Of a stretch of 64,000 nucleotides of DNA, positions 34,601 to 44,766 are shown in pieces. Every line of letters starts with the position of its first letter. Positions within the stretch are counted from its first letter, which is position 1. The notes under the pieces are model-generated. The model made no database searches. It was not told the origin of the DNA and saw only the letters and a program-made list of their open reading frames with translations. The translations under genes and the position numbers were made by a program. The stretch comes from Agelas oroides (lineage: Eukaryota; Porifera; Demospongiae; Agelasida; Agelasidae). Where the stretch lies: assembly GCA_949130485.1 (NCBI GenBank), contig OX422183.1, positions 27,118,316-27,182,315 on the forward strand. The letters run 5' to 3'.

Positions 34601-37600
34601 ATGAAGATGTTACCTACACTGTTTACCCCCCTGTATAATACAGGGAACAAATAGTGTGCCCCACACTATTTGTTCCCTGTATATATACAGGAGAGAAAAT
34701 GATTTATTCCAGGTAAAGTTGTGCAAACGTTAATAAAGCATAAATCAAACAGTAATGTTAAGAGTGACATGAGAGGTGCGTGAACGTTTTGTGCAATGTG
34801 GGAATGGCAGCACAGTCTCAGTCTCGAAGCACGTTTTCAGGTGCATCCTCATCTCCTCTTGCTTGAAATGAACTTCTTCTGGCTTGTCCCCAAGAGCAAG
34901 AAGAAATAGGCAAGCAATCGCGTATAGCCCACAGTCTTGACCACCTTTCTGCTGCTGAACTGTGGGGACTGTGATGCCAATGTGCCCTTTGGTTGCGGCT
35001 TTTTGGTACACTGTCCGTAACTGCTGCTGTAGTTCTTCAGGAATGCCATCTTTTCTGCTGTATAGGAAGTCGTATAGCTTGACCTCACCATCCAGGTAGC
35101 AACTGGTTACCCAGTGATTTGAAGTGTGGTGGATTTGTATGGACCCCTCTGGCTGTGGAGTGAAAGGCTTTGACCGTGATTTGTTCCGAAGGGGATTTCG
35201 AAGCCCATGTATCTCCGGAAAATGTCTTTTCACCAGTGTCATGGCGTCAGAACGTGACACCCCTTGCCTTGTCGTGTGGCTTTCTGTGGATTGTCATCGT
35301 TATCCCTGGTAGGGACTGCTCTTTTCTTCACTTCAGGGAGAGGAATGGGATGTGGTTCATTGATGAAGGCACAGCCACTTTCGGTGATGCAAAAACCATT
35401 GTAAACCATGTGCCCAATATAGTATACAGGAGAACACATCCCAATAGTGTAGTTTTATCTGCTACCTGTGAATAGGAGTGCAAAATAGCCCTAGTGCCAA
35501 AAGTAAGGTTGTCAATTGCAGTAGTTCTGGTTAAATTTATTTGTCTGCTTCTCAAGGCCACTCTATCTGCCCTGTGTAGAAGTTGATTTTGCTTTTGCAC
35601 ATACATGTACACTGCTTGTGGCTTCACCACTTTGTGCATGCAATATTGTCCCTGTATTTGTAATGGCTTCTAAGCATTTCATGTGTTTCAGTAATAGGTA
35701 TGTTGTACTGTTGATTGCACATGAAAGTTTAGGGAGGATAACTTGGACACTGTGTTTACCTGGTTTATTAAGTGTTTGCATGCTTTCTCCAATGCAGTAC
35801 TAGCTGTACGTAGCATGAGTACATGATGTTTAATTAACCCTTTAAATACTAAATTAATTTCCCTAATGGTCTTGTGTAGACTAGTCCAACCTTCTTTCAC
35901 CTGTATTTCCACTTCTGCCAGGAGTTAACTCAAGAAACTTGATCCACAGCTTCTTTCAGAAGTTCTTTGCAGGTTCATGACCCTGACCATACCCACTCAT
36001 TACCGAGTGTTCAATAGTCAGAGCCCTCCGACCAGAGAACGCTCCTCCAGACTGAAAACTGCCTAAAAAGCCAGAAATGGAGTCCATACAAGGTGAAAGC
36101 ACCGTTTTCTACGCTCGTTTGTACAAGAAAGCAGAAGAACGGGCCATCCAGTGCTGACCAGGCCCTTTCTATAGCCAGCTGCAACAGCCGCCATGCACTG
36201 TCAGCCAGAGCGGTGCACCCACCCACCTCCCCCTGTCCCACCCTTTCTGCTAGCGCAGAACCTATCTTCAAAACGGATTGCGCCAACTGATAACATGCGG
36301 CCGAATTTCGATGACGACTATAGTCATCATTCGTTGTTAAATGGTTAAGGTCAAGTGACTGACTGCTGAAGAGTAGCCCTCTTCCCAAGTCCCCACTCAG
36401 CTTTCCGTTGCTTGCTGTATGAAGAAGTGGGAGAGCCTTGTACATAATCTCACATGCCATGATGTAATCAGAAGTATGTAACAGATGACGTTTCATGTAT
36501 TGTTCAAGCAGCTATGTGTTCAGTGCTTTGTGCATGTGACAGCTAGCTCCTGTGTAGATATGTGTGGTATGTTACACTGGTACCTTCACTCTCCTTGCTG
36601 TTCAGGACCCTGTGTACCTATGCACAATCAATTATCTTTTCTGTTATGATGTCACGGATGTGAAGTTAGGTACCAGGCTCTCCCAGCTTTTTTGTAATAG
36701 AAGCAACAGAAGGCTGGGCAGGAGCCTGGGAGCAAGGCTAGCTGAAGAGAACATGCATAAGAAGTAGAACAATGGCTTGCTAAATTCTTTGTTGATTTTG
36801 GCCGGTTTGTATTTTTCCTAAATACATGTGACAGTATGTATGATTGTGTATGTATCAACGAACTAGCCTTAGGTGTCTGCATGGGCTCAGTGATAGGCAG
36901 GCAACTTGTTGGGGGCTTAGTCGGTAATACAAGAGCATTAAGTTAGGAGCAATGGCTACACAATGATTAGGGTTGACAACGGGTGTTTTGCACATTAAGT
37001 GTGTAATAATTGACCTTGCGCCTGTTTAGTGTTGTACCTGGCCATTCTATACTGTCTGCTTGGTGTAGTTACGTAATACAATTATGTGATTGTGTTGAGA
37101 TTTGTGTTGTTCCCTTAGTCCCAGCAAACCTCTCAGCGGTCGTGAGGTGTGCACCTCCTTGGCAGACCTGGTGGTGACTGTGTCCACTGCTGTGACCAGG
37201 TAGGAATAGGGAGACAGTTGGGTAGAGATGGAGGGAGCTGAGAGAGACATAGTCAGTAAATGCTAGTTCTTGCATGCTCTCTTCTACATTATCGATGTTG
37301 TGTTCTGTTGGTTTTAGGCCTGGTACAACCCAGCTAGTCTCAAACACTGTGGAGCTTCTGGTTCATGCTTGTTCTAGTGAGGACCAGGGCATCAGGCTGG
37401 CTGCCTCCGAGAACCTCAGGAAACTCATCAAGGTGGGTGTCTCCTACCACAGAGGTCCATGCTCTTTTGATGGCCACAAACAACATTCTCTAGACAGTAC
37501 ACCTCGGGCACGATGACTTGCCATCTTTAAATTTCTAGCTCTCTGTACTGTCATACGTTGCGTACTGAATTATTCTATTAGTAGCTCATCCCAATTGTCA

Positions 37601-39515
37601 TTGAATGGAATACTCAATTGCCTTGAAAAGTGTGGAACGCAAACATTAAACTCCGCAGTTAAAACCGGTCATACTGTAAGTTAGTAACATTTTGATTTTA
37701 TACATGCAGTCCATCAGCATCCGTGCCTTCTCCAAAGTTTGTTTCTGGATGTTATAATTGTGGTGTCAATAGACACTACTGAATACTGGTAGCTAACTGT
37801 GAATCTTGTATTCCTGTAGTAGCAAAGCAATGCAGGGTATATCTTCTCTGGTTTCATCTTGTAATCACACTTTGTACTGAGGCTCACTAGCCCCAGCTTA
37901 CCCTGGAAGCCTGTACAGATGGTTGGCCTAGATGTATTTGTGAACAATCAATGGACCTCATCTCCCTGAAAAAAAAAAGGCAAGGTGTTATATAAAGTCA
38001 CCAACTGTGCAGGATGAGTTTTGGCCAATACCAGGCCTCCTCTGCTGGGCTGGGATGATGGGGAGATGGGGACTGCACTAAATGCAGTTAAGTGGCTGGC
38101 CTTATTCCTACAGCCGGTAGAAGCTTCTTGAACATACATGTAGTGTCTCTCGAATGTAGCATCTCTTTGTGCAGCTGTGTTTCAAAAATTTGTTGCTATG
38201 ATACAAGTGACCTTAATTGTCATGTGTTGTTGATGTACATATGCATGTTCATGAACAATAAGAAACTACATGTACCCTTAGACAATATACTAAGTGAATA
38301 ATTTGCAAAAACACATTTATAACAGTTTATTACATGTACTTGCAGAATACCAGTTTTTTGCCAAAGGTGGATATGATGTAATCACAGGGGATGGACTAAG
38401 CCATGCAAGCATTTACGTACCTTACTTTGTATTGTTTAGTGCCATCTTAGCCATTGGCTATGAATATACCATAAGCTCCAGAAAATACGCCCCTTTGAGC
38501 AAATGCCCTCTCCCCTCTTTAACCCCCAATTTCTTGCGTAGGTATTTTCCTTTGTGTAAACTGCTCGTAGTTAGTGTTTTCTGGGCTTTTAGTGAGCTTT
38601 TGGGTTAGCTCCGTCATCGATTGTATTCGTAAGCACGTACACACCACTACTGCCATAGTTTTCGTTGCTCATAGTACGATCTTATGCGGCGGCGTCCCTT
38701 GTCACCGTTGACTAAAAATGGGAAGGAGCACCTGGGTGCTCACTGTTCATGCATGTGTGAAGCCCCCCTTGGTAACCTGCATACAACTGTAATAACAGCC
38801 ATACAGCTGAAAGGCTATGGTGCAAGCTTATGTTTCTTATGCAAGTGGTTTTGAAGTCAGAACTGCCATCACTTTGCACCGTCTTGTTCAAGGTGATTGT
38901 TGAACTTCAAGGGAAAGCATTCATGTGCCATAGTGCTTACTTGGAATGGATGAATGATTTTTGCAGGTGAAGAGCTGAGTTCTTTCACTGCTTCCATGTC
39001 GTTGTTTTCATAGAGCATGGTTGAAAGTAGGCATCATTTAGACTGGAGAAATCAACTTACAGACCAAGGTTGTACATTGTATGTACCAGCTGCTCCCTCG
39101 ATTTTATGAGTGCCTGGGAAGAAGGCCAGCACAATGGAGCATCTGCAAGCTAGGAACGGACAGCAGAATGGCAGAAAACATTTGTACCAGGCGATGGGAC
39201 TCAACAACCGTAAGCTTGCTAACTCTGTCTCTCCACTTCTAACCCCTGTTCGTCATCCCATAAAAAATTGTCATCACATGCTCTGTGTGAAGTGCACTAT
39301 GTGGATACGTATACTGTATAGCAGATTACTTTTCATTGTGTGCCAATGTTGGTTGTTGAGATACTTAATATTGGTATGTACAACTGGAAAGAGTTGTTGT
39401 GGAATGTGGTAAGTAGACTGATGTTTATTTTGATGATGTTTATGTTTCCATTTAGGCATTGATGAATACACATCTAACACGGCTCCAGCAGGACCTCTTC
39501 CATGAATTGAAGAAG
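31681..39515 (+). CDS. HTT: Huntingtin, N-terminal four coding exons
   Basis: Four exons join in phase: 31681–31766, 37119–37199, 37318–37432 and 39456–39515. The first encodes MELKPEVGGVKVLENLKRHL and FDFQETAS; VLENLKRHLFDFQ lines up with the human N17 segment (LEKLMKAFESLKSFQ), and a single Gln stands where human polyglutamine starts. Exons 2–4 give GREVCTSLADLVVTVSTAVT, NTVELLVHACSSEDQGIRLA, ASENLRKLIK and ALMNTHLTRLQQDLFHELKK. The last two correspond to human ADECLNKVIK and [20 protein letters not shown]. The 60-bp fourth exon has the same length that I recall for human exon 4. Huntingtin is a HEAT-repeat scaffold working with HAP40 in vesicle transport and autophagy. The remaining exons are not visible before the retroelements at 42 kb and may lie beyond the window or in another contig. 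Intron 1 is 5.35 kb and full of repeats. Confidence 0.85.
33428..33775. repeat. Foldback SINE with two facing tRNA-like heads
   Basis: A plus-strand tRNA-like head at 33661–33730 matches the one at 11851. A second head at 33490–33554 lies on the minus strand and keeps the canonical GGTTCGATTCC form of the B box. Both are followed outward by the same tail (TTCTTTATTCC-type sequence in opposite directions). The unit is therefore tail, head, body, head, tail, and folds on itself. It lies in huntingtin intron 1. Confidence 0.7.
33821..33888. repeat. (GTAT)n/(GTCT)n microsatellite
   Basis: An uninterrupted run of GTAT units changes to GTCT units and back to GTAT over about 68 bp. Confidence 0.9.
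34509..35456 (-). mobile_element. 948-bp transposon with 39-bp perfect inverted ends and an Ulp1 protease
   Basis: The ends 34509–34547 and 35418–35456 are identical inverted repeats of 39 bp beginning AAAACTACACTATTGGGATG. Between 34555 and 34700 are three further small palindromes built from the same motifs, including a 43-nt one at 34639–34681 whose 20-nt arms (TACAGGGAACAAATAGTGTG) pair perfectly. The CACTA pentamer near the end and the repeated subterminal motifs recall CACTA/EnSpm elements, but no 3-bp target duplication is visible. The only coding sequence is a minus-strand protease; no transposase is present, so the copy is non-autonomous or deleted. Confidence 0.7.
34745..35260 (-). 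pseudogene. Ulp1/SENP-like (C48) cysteine protease of a transposon
   Basis: The frame of 171 codons has IHHTSNHWVTSCYLDGEVKL and YDFLYSR, giving the His-Trp and the Asp of the catalytic triad. GGQDCGLYAIACLFLLALG follows, giving the Gln-x-Cys-Gly active site. Ulp1-type proteases are known passengers of several DNA transposon families. The start used here is the first Met of the open stretch. A related frame just upstream (35439→35239: AFINEPHPIPLPEVKKRAVP) carries what looks like the preceding region after a frameshift or across an intron. The catalytic residues are all present, but with no upstream domain or transposase the piece is most likely a leftover. Confidence 0.72.
35975..36350. repeat. 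Dispersed repeat, copy 1 (huntingtin intron 1)
   Basis: This segment shares an ordered series of blocks with 39585–39935, among them ACCCACTCAT, GACCAG(T)GCTGACCA, CCCCCTxTCCCAC and TTGCGCC-x-A-x-TGATAACATGCGG. The 161-codon minus-strand frame across it (36011–36496) has no known domain and may be chance or a relic. Confidence 0.55.
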
Positions 39516-39584
39516 GTAGACTGTAGAGTGCCTATTACATGTTTTAGGGACATTCCAATGCAAGAGTGGGTGTAAACCAGGGAT

Positions 39585-39935
39585 TAGGCACCCTGGCCAC
39601 ACCCACTCATCAGTGAGCTTTTAATGTTCAGGGCTCTCTGACCAATGAACACTCCTCTTGACTAAAGAACTGTTTTTACAGTGCCAAAAATGGGGTCCCT
39701 ACAAAGGCACAGGATTGGTTTCCATGATAAAAAGAGGGAATTGGCCCGACCAGTGCTGACCAAAGCCTTTCTACAGCTAGTGCACGGCACATCGTGACTA
39801 TGCCCGCTCATCTCCCCCTATCCCACTCTTTTGGTAGTGCAAAACCTGTCTTCAAAATGGATTGCGCCGAGTGATAACATGCGGTCAAAGTTGCATGACG
39901 GCTACACTCGTCATCAGTGGTTAAAGGGTTAATAC
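39585..39935. repeat. Dispersed repeat, copy 2 (after huntingtin exon 4)
   Basis: This is the second diverged copy of the repeat at 35975–36350, in the same orientation. It starts about 70 bp after huntingtin exon 4. Confidence 0.55.
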
Positions 39936-42136
39936 ATAGTTTCTCAATCCTGTGCAAGAACTTGAGTGAAAATAAGGTGATGAGCTCTTGAGACATGGTA
40001 CATAGGTGCTTAATGGCCGATTTGCATTATAGGATTGCATGATTACTGCCACGCCCCTCTGGGGGTCAGCTCCTTCTCATCCTCCATACCAAATGTAAGG
40101 GAAATGACTACCGTGGTCTATAAAATAGCTTGCCGTTTGTGTACAGCGTGTCCTCCAGCCACTGTTTTGAGATTATCTATTGAAGATACCATAAGCTCTG
40201 CTACAGTATATAGCCAATACCTTAAAGCTCTTCATATGCAGCAAAAACACGGCAAATTCTACTACCATGATTGCGGAACAATGGTTAGACCGAATAAAAA
40301 CCGACTTACACAACTTATACTTCGACAGCTAGTGAAGATGATATTCCCAGGGTTTAACTGCACAGCAGGACCCACATGGTGAAAGTACTGTCGTGGAACC
40401 ATGACCATCATAGTCCAACCCTCAAATTTTAATGACTCGCATACATACAGTGCACATCCCCACACAACGACAAGCACATACACAAACTGTGCAGAGGAAG
40501 AGAGGCTGGAACAAGTGCTTGGAAACAGTACATACAAGTATTAATGCTAGCAATATGCCAAGTGTTCCACAGAAGCTGGAACGTTCAATCATAACTCAGG
40601 TCTGTGGTCTTTGTCAACCCTGGTTAGCTGCCCCACTGTCCACTCTGATGATAACCCTGTTTCATCAGGAAATCAGTTTACCTACATGTGCATAGACACA
40701 ATGACGTCTATAAAGTAGCATGCAGTGGGGAATCATATTTCTTGCAGATGACTCCACACAGAAACTCTAATGCCAACAGCAACTAGCTAGATTTGAAGAG
40801 CTGTTTGTACAGCAGCTGAAACTGGCTTCATCTCTCTGCACCCGCCCATTAATAATGTGTACATGGCTAACAGCCAGGCTTTCACGACTTTTGGCTCACC
40901 TGAGTTGGCTGACATCCCAAGATTGGTTCATATAGTGTTCACAGTCAAGGTAATCCACCCTAGAACAGCCACGTAAAGTATGTTTTCCATCTATCTTCTT
41001 GATCACGAACGGCAGCTGACTTTATGCCGCGCTGTCAGCACTCACTATACGTTTTCAATGGTGATTCTGCGGACCCTGACCCCCAGCTGTATCACGTGAT
41101 CCTATAGTGCAAATCCGCCATTGGGGAGTACTCTATGATACATACTTTACAATGGTAATACAATTTTGAATGAGAGGTCAAGACTAGATGTTGCCTACTG
41201 CATTTTATGTCTCTGGTTGTAAAATATCTACAGACTTCTACATGTACAGACTTCTGGTAAAAAGCAGTAGCTTTGAAGTTTATCTCAGAGTACAAGCTGT
41301 GAGATAAACCTGAACTTGTCCTACTGAAAGCCACTCACTTTGCCTTCAGTACTTTGAAATTGTGCATATAACTCTTTTTCCCTTTGAAATCTGCAGGAAG
41401 TTGGGTTACCTCAGTGTAGCTTTTTGTTGATTCTCTGTAGCTCTTTTTTGCTCCTCCAGATGTGTCACAATAAAGATGGCCTTTTTCACCTGCAGTAGAG
41501 TCACACACTTGGCTATGTTCAACTTCGGCTCATACACAGTCGGTTTTAGCTTCTATGCACACGTTTAGCTTCTGGTGAATGCAGTTAAAAGCAAGAAAAG
41601 GGCATAATATTTTGCCACCTTCAGAAAAGAACTCAAGCCGGTATGTATACTCAGTACGCTAAAGGGTGTCATGCTCATAGGTAAACATGACATCACTTGT
41701 TGAGGAAGATTTGTTTATGAGTAGAACCCTCAGCCCATTTTTTAACTCTAGGGATGCCCGAGTTGCAAGCTATAGTTGGTATGACTACTATGGTGGGCGG
41801 AGTGTCAGCACAGCAGGGGCACGTGAGGCCACATGCATGGCCCAGCTCGCCCTCAGCAACCAGGCCTAGCCTATGCATACCAACCACTTAGGCGTGTTTA
41901 TTATGGGTTGCTGGTGGCAGACAAGTAGCTGCTGCAGGCCTTGCCCCACGTGCCCCACTGATTGGGGGTGAGGTGAAACCTCTGTCCCCACAGGAAGATT
42001 AGACCATTCATATCGATCTTCCTCCCCCAATCAATCTCTCAATAAACCACAGAAATTACAAAGACACTGACCATCACTTGAACCAATAGTCTGTACAATA
42101 TTAAGCAAAGAACTAAGTCTGGGAATGTCACTTGAT
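39936..42136. other. No certain gene
   Basis: The expected fifth huntingtin exon was not recognised. A stretch at 40891–40948 reads PELADIPRLVHIVFTVK and ends at a GTAATC donor-like site, and 40790–40830 reads RFEELFVQQLKLASS. Either could be an exon remnant of an unknown gene, but neither matches huntingtin. The 3' region of the DIRS-like element, with unknown terminal repeats, probably begins in 41750–42136. Confidence 0.35.
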
Positions 42137-43160
42137 TCATGATGCCGAAGGGGTATGGTTGTGGCTGAGTGTGGCTGTCACTGCTGCCAAGCGGTCGCGA
42201 GGAATGCGAATGTAGGCTTGAAATGCGTTGCTGTTCCACCGACCAAGAGCTTTAATCATTGAATCTTCTACTCCCATTGATGCTGCGGTTGTTGCAGCCC
42301 CGATCCGGAAACTGTGACCTGAGTAGGAGTTTGCTTCAATCCCCGTGGTCTGCAGGACTTCTCGAACAGCCGTTATAAAGTGGTCCTTAGTTAAGGCCGA
42401 CCCATTCTGAAATCTGAAAAGAGGACCTTGTATGTTCCCCCTAAGAGCTAAATAAGCCAAGATTGCAGCCACTGGGCATAGATCATTCTTTGTCCTGCCT
42501 AAATAGATTTTCGAGCCCTGACCAAATTGATCAGTCTTGGAGTGTCTAAGGCTAATTTGGACCATCTTAGGATCCTCAACATTGTCTACAGCAACATCAC
42601 CAACACTAAGGTGAATGTTGCTATCATATGTGCTGCCTGACGGGAGAAGAATCTCGCCCAACCTGAAGAAACCAAAAAATGCTGTACAGCACACTGCCCA
42701 GTACATAATGACCTCATAATCCTGTGCCTTGTTTTCCCACTGGTGTCTGATCTGTCTTAAAAGTTCTGGCGTGATTGGTAGTCTATTCTTTCGGTTGAGA
42801 GTAGAAGCTGCTTGCAATCTCTTCATGCCATTGCCAACGGTTTTCAGTTTTGGCATTGCCGCGTGATTAGGTTCAGCAAAACCCTGACCTACCTGATGGT
42901 AGCGAAGGGCCAATAGGTATACCTTCAGTGTGGTCTGTTTGATGTTCTGCCTGGCGAGAAATGCTGCAAAATTACATAATGTGTCCTGTGACAGGGGAAA
43001 TGGATTCAAAATCTTAAAGGTCTTGCAGAAAGAAGCAAACTTTCTAAGTGCTGCATCATAGGTTTTATGTGTTGCAGGAGCTATGCCAAGCTTATAAAGT
43101 TGCTGAACGTCTGCTGCCAGGCAGATGAAGTCCAGTCTTCCTGTAGAAGAAGAAGTTCAG
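42137..43160 (-). CDS. DIRS tyrosine recombinase
   Basis: The frame is open from about 43160, overlaps the end of the reverse transcriptase frame by about 80 bases, and ends at 42137. The N-terminal SAM-like part reads GIAPATHKTYDAALRKFASF and LARQNIKQTTLKVYLLALRY. The catalytic core has FFGFFRLGEIL (first Arg), HSKTDQFGQGSKIYL (Lys region), HSFRIGAATTAA (His-x-x-Arg), LGRWNSNAF (His/Trp position) and Tyr in AYIRIPRDRL. The enzyme would integrate the circular DNA copy by site-specific recombination without target duplication. How it is translated (internal start or frameshift from the upstream frame) cannot be told. The first in-frame ATG inside the domain is late, so the true start is uncertain. 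Confidence 0.86.
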
Positions 43161-44682
43161 ATAATTGTGACGGTATGGGTGTTGGGTCAGACGGCATGCC
43201 AGGAACATGTTGTAAAAATGAGCTGTGCCTATTGCGTGAAATATGATCAGCTAGAGTGTTGTGATTGCCCGCAATATGCTCAGCCACTAGATGAAAATTA
43301 TAATGAGCTTCTAGAAAGAATAGCACTCGCAATAAATGCATCAATCTATCATTGGCTGCATATCGTGACCTAACGACAGCTACCACTGCTTGGTTGTCAC
43401 ATCTGCATAGGATACTGCAGCCCTTCCAGTGCTTGCCATATAGGGCTGTTGCCAACAGTATAGGAAATAGCTCTTTCACTGCAATAGAGTCATTAATTGT
43501 GCACATATCCCACTGCCACTGGAACCAGGCCATGGTAGGTTCAATAAAACCCCCACAGCCCCACTGGCCTGACGCATCAGTCGTCAATGTAATTTGGGTT
43601 GATTCCTTGGCCAAAAACCGCATCAACGCAATCCCACTCCAACCTGACACAAATAACCTCCACCACGCGAGGTCGGATTGAAACTGTTTATTTAGCCTGA
43701 CAGGACAGTAACGGCTCCTTTTCCTTGCTGCTGCTAATAATGCAATCATCCTGTGTAGGAAGGAGCGTCCTGGCCTTACCACTGCAGAAACATGTTGGAG
43801 CTCCCCAATTAGCGATTCGAGCTGTTTAATAGTGCACGTTTTCCTGCTACTCCAACTCCCTACCAGCTGCTTGATTCGCTCCAACTTCTCTCTAGGGAGC
43901 CTAATTTCCATAGTAACTGTACTAAACTCAAATCCCAAATATGTGAGAGTCAAAGTCGGACCAATACATTTCTCACGTGACAGTGGTACCCCAAGCAGCT
44001 CACAAATTGTACGCATCATCCGCATGTTCCTCTCACATTCATTTGTCCCCGGCTCTCCCATCGTTATAAAGTCGTCTAAATAATGAAAAATTGGATGAAT
44101 ACCCTGCTCGCGTAGAATCCAGAGCAGGGCATCTGCCACCGAGTTAAATATTATTGGGGCCGATCGTAATCCAAAGGGGAGAGCTGCATCAATAAATAGC
44201 TGGTTCTGCCAACACATACCCAGAAGGTGTCTGTCGGCTGGTGCAACAGGGATAATTCTATAAGCACTTTCCACATCAATTTTCGCCATTGGTGTGCCTA
44301 GGCCTGATTGCACTAATGCCTGGGCTACTTCTTCTATTTTTAAATACTGGATTGAACACAAGTCTGAAGGAATGCCGTCATTTACACTTGATCCCTCCGG
44401 GAATGACAGATCTAATATTAAACGCCATTTGCCCGGAGTGTGCCCTTTAGGAATAACTCCAAACCGGCTAATCTGAACTCGAGGTTCGATATCATCTACT
44501 TGGAAGGGACCTAATACTCTTCCCTCAGCACATTCCTTCTCGATATACTTTGTAATCACTTCTGGGTGTTCCCCTGCAGACGGGATGTTCCTTCTGGCTG
44601 GTTCCAGTGGAGAGACCAGGTCATGACCAATATGAAACCCACGAGATATGTCCCTGAAATAGTGGGAATTACAATAACACAA
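43081..44682 (-). CDS. DIRS reverse transcriptase–RNase H
   Basis: The 533-codon frame has the reverse transcriptase blocks FGVIPKGHTPGKWRLILDLS, MAKIDVESAYRIIPVAPAD, ALPFGLRSAPIIFNSVADAL and HYLDDFITMG, where LDD is the catalytic pair. The RNase H part has LTTDASGQWGCGGF, AVKELFPILLATALYG and CRCDNQAVVAVVRSR. The order and the short RNase H fit the DIRS lineage, which prints DNA from an RNA copy. The conserved segment that should precede SRGFHIGHD (HPD-x-x-F, seen in the second copy at about 62.3 kb) is missing. A polypyrimidine-AG (CCCACTATTTCAG) sits right there at 44653–44665, so the region may be spliced to an upstream exon. No internal stop is present. Confidence 0.9.
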   Translation of the reverse strand: MCYCNSHYFRDISRGFHIGHDLVSPLEPARRNIPSAGEHPEVITKYIEKECAEGRVLGPFQVDDIEPRVQISRFGVIPKGHTPGKWRLILDLSFPEGSSVNDGIPSDLCSIQYLKIEEVAQALVQSGLGTPMAKIDVESAYRIIPVAPADRHLLGMCWQNQLFIDAALPFGLRSAPIIFNSVADALLWILREQGIHPIFHYLDDFITMGEPGTNECERNMRMMRTICELLGVPLSREKCIGPTLTLTYLGFEFSTVTMEIRLPREKLERIKQLVGSWSSRKTCTIKQLESLIGELQHVSAVVRPGRSFLHRMIALLAAARKRSRYCPVRLNKQFQSDLAWWRLFVSGWSGIALMRFLAKESTQITLTTDASGQWGCGGFIEPTMAWFQWQWDMCTINDSIAVKELFPILLATALYGKHWKGCSILCRCDNQAVVAVVRSRYAANDRLMHLLRVLFFLEAHYNFHLVAEHIAGNHNTLADHISRNRHSSFLQHVPGMPSDPTPIPSQLSELLLLQEDWTSSAWQQTFSNFISLA

Positions 44683-44766
44683 ATCACAAGTTTGAACCTC
44701 CGACTAGTCTGATGCTGTCTATATGGTTGTTGTAATTAGCGTTCCACATGTTTTGGCTTCTCTCCT

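Noticed and set aside
40891..40948. Fifth exon of huntingtin (PELADIPRLVHIVFTVK before a GTAATC)
   Set aside because: The length and reading phase would fit, but the residues do not match the conserved block that follows exon 4 in huntingtin.
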